Assembly (NCBI RefSeq): GCF_039503195.1
Contig: NZ_JBCJKP010000001.1
Span: 8,680,001 to 8,744,000 of the forward strand
From: Streptomyces mirabilis
GTDB taxonomy: Bacteria; Actinomycetota; Actinomycetes; Streptomycetales; Streptomycetaceae
Direction: 5' to 3'
DNA: 64,000 nucleotides
The stretch's first letter is position 1. Every line of letters begins with the position of its first letter. Under the pieces are notes generated by a model. It worked only from the letters and a program-made list of their open reading frames with translations, was not told where the DNA came from and ran no database searches. This document shows, piece after piece, positions 63,563 through 64,000 of this stretch. The position numbers and the translations under genes were made by a program.

Positions 63563-64000
63563 TCAGTGGCCGAAGTCGAACCAGTTGACGTTCACGAAGT
63601 CGGCCGGCTGGCCGCTGGTGAAGGTCAGATAGACGTCGTGGGTGCCGGTGACACCGGTGATGTTGGCCGGGACCGTCCGCCAGCTCTGCCAGCCGCCGGT
63701 GTTGCCCACCGCGAAACTGCCGATGGGGGTGCTCGTACGGCTGTCGAGGCGCACCTCGACCAGACCGCTGACCCCGCTCGCCGCACCGCTCGCGACCCGC
63801 CCGTAGAACTGCGTGGCCGCCGTGGAGCCGAAGTCGACGCCTTTGTAGAGCGCCCAGTCGCCGCCTGCGAGCGAGCCGATGTCCTGGCCGCCGCCGGTGT
63901 CCGTGGTGGTCTCGGTGCTGGTGCCCGACTGACTGTCGTACGACTCGGCCTGGATGGCGCTGTAGGCGTCACGGTTGCCGGTCGGAGGCGGTGTGGTACC
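63563..64000 (-). CDS. Secreted protein with C-terminal CBM6-type domain (partial)
   Basis: Leftward frame entering from the right edge. A Pro/Thr linker (GTTPPPTGN) leads into a CBM6/CBM35-like module: DAYSAIQAESYDSQSGTSTE, DIGSLAGGDWALYKGVDFGS, VEVRLDSRTSTPIGSFAVGN and FTSGQPADFVNVNWFDFGH at the stop (63563-63565). Only the module and linker are visible. The catalytic domain, probably a glycoside hydrolase, lies outside the window, so the substrate cannot be given. Confidence 0.85.
   Translation of the reverse strand, partial: GTTPPPTGNRDAYSAIQAESYDSQSGTSTETTTDTGGGQDIGSLAGGDWALYKGVDFGSTAATQFYGRVASGAASGVSGLVEVRLDSRTSTPIGSFAVGNTGGWQSWRTVPANITGVTGTHDVYLTFTSGQPADFVNVNWFDFGH

Overview
The window is high-GC actinobacterial DNA, almost certainly Streptomyces. 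GTG and TTG starts are common, neighbouring genes overlap by ATGA/GTGA, and it carries mycothiol-dependent enzymes, OpcA, an HrdB-like sigma factor and the pentose-phosphate block tkt-tal-zwf-opcA-pgi-gnd. From memory (not checked), the right half resembles the S. coelicolor region around SCO6650-SCO6663. No tRNA, rRNA, CRISPR array, integrase or intact insertion sequence was seen.

Layout. 1-4.4 kb: acyl-CoA dehydrogenase (partial) and CoA-transferase, a MaoC-type remnant, an XRE regulator and a secreted beta-propeller. 4.4-6.0 kb: gene graveyard (beheaded alcohol dehydrogenase and MarR, response-regulator scrap, unknown scrap). 6.1-10.3 kb: MerR-controlled export/monooxygenase set. 10.4-14.4 kb: MarR-linked redox genes (extradiol-type dioxygenase, mycothiol-dependent enzyme, YceI, GST-like). 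14.5-22.6 kb: probable organosulfur uptake and degradation cluster with a Cys-rich leader peptide in front and a second leader peptide inside it. It has an amino-acid-type ABC transporter, an acetyltransferase and three luciferase-like monooxygenases. The ATPase and the first monooxygenase carry frameshifts and the third monooxygenase is deleted. 22.6-25.6 kb: DUF899, a small barrel protein, alpha/beta hydrolase, small secreted protein. 25.8-28.7 kb: HrdB-like sigma factor behind a decayed UvrA paralogue.

28.8-36.2 kb holds a compact set: CDP-alcohol phosphatidyltransferase, MDR dehydrogenase, 6-pyruvoyl-tetrahydropterin synthase homologue, glycosyltransferase, methyltransferase, LPG-synthase-type membrane protein, creatininase-family amidohydrolase and GTP cyclohydrolase II. 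This looks like an uncharacterised pathway from GTP to a glycosylated or membrane-linked product. 36.3-40.7 kb: ornithine-cyclodeaminase-like, FAD oxidase and two saccharopine-dehydrogenase-type enzymes, probably a lysine/saccharopine/pipecolate module. 40.7-46.2 kb: serine hydrolase, TetR-MFS pair with a triple operator, F420-type oxidoreductase, beta-hydroxyacid dehydrogenase and TetR.

46.3-51.7 kb: quinate/shikimate catabolism (MHS transporter, TetR, shikimate dehydrogenase, dehydroshikimate dehydratase fusion) with matching operator-like sites at both promoters. 51.8-53.3 kb: conserved hypothetical protein and a broken TerB gene. 53.4-62.4 kb: one leftward run of pentose-phosphate/glycolysis genes. 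62.5-64.0 kb: AraC regulator and the 3' end of a secreted CBM6-type protein.

A recurring oddity is a 38-39 bp palindromic element inserted inside three coding sequences (ABC ATPase, terB, pgi). It is in frame in pgi and associated with frameshifts in the other two.
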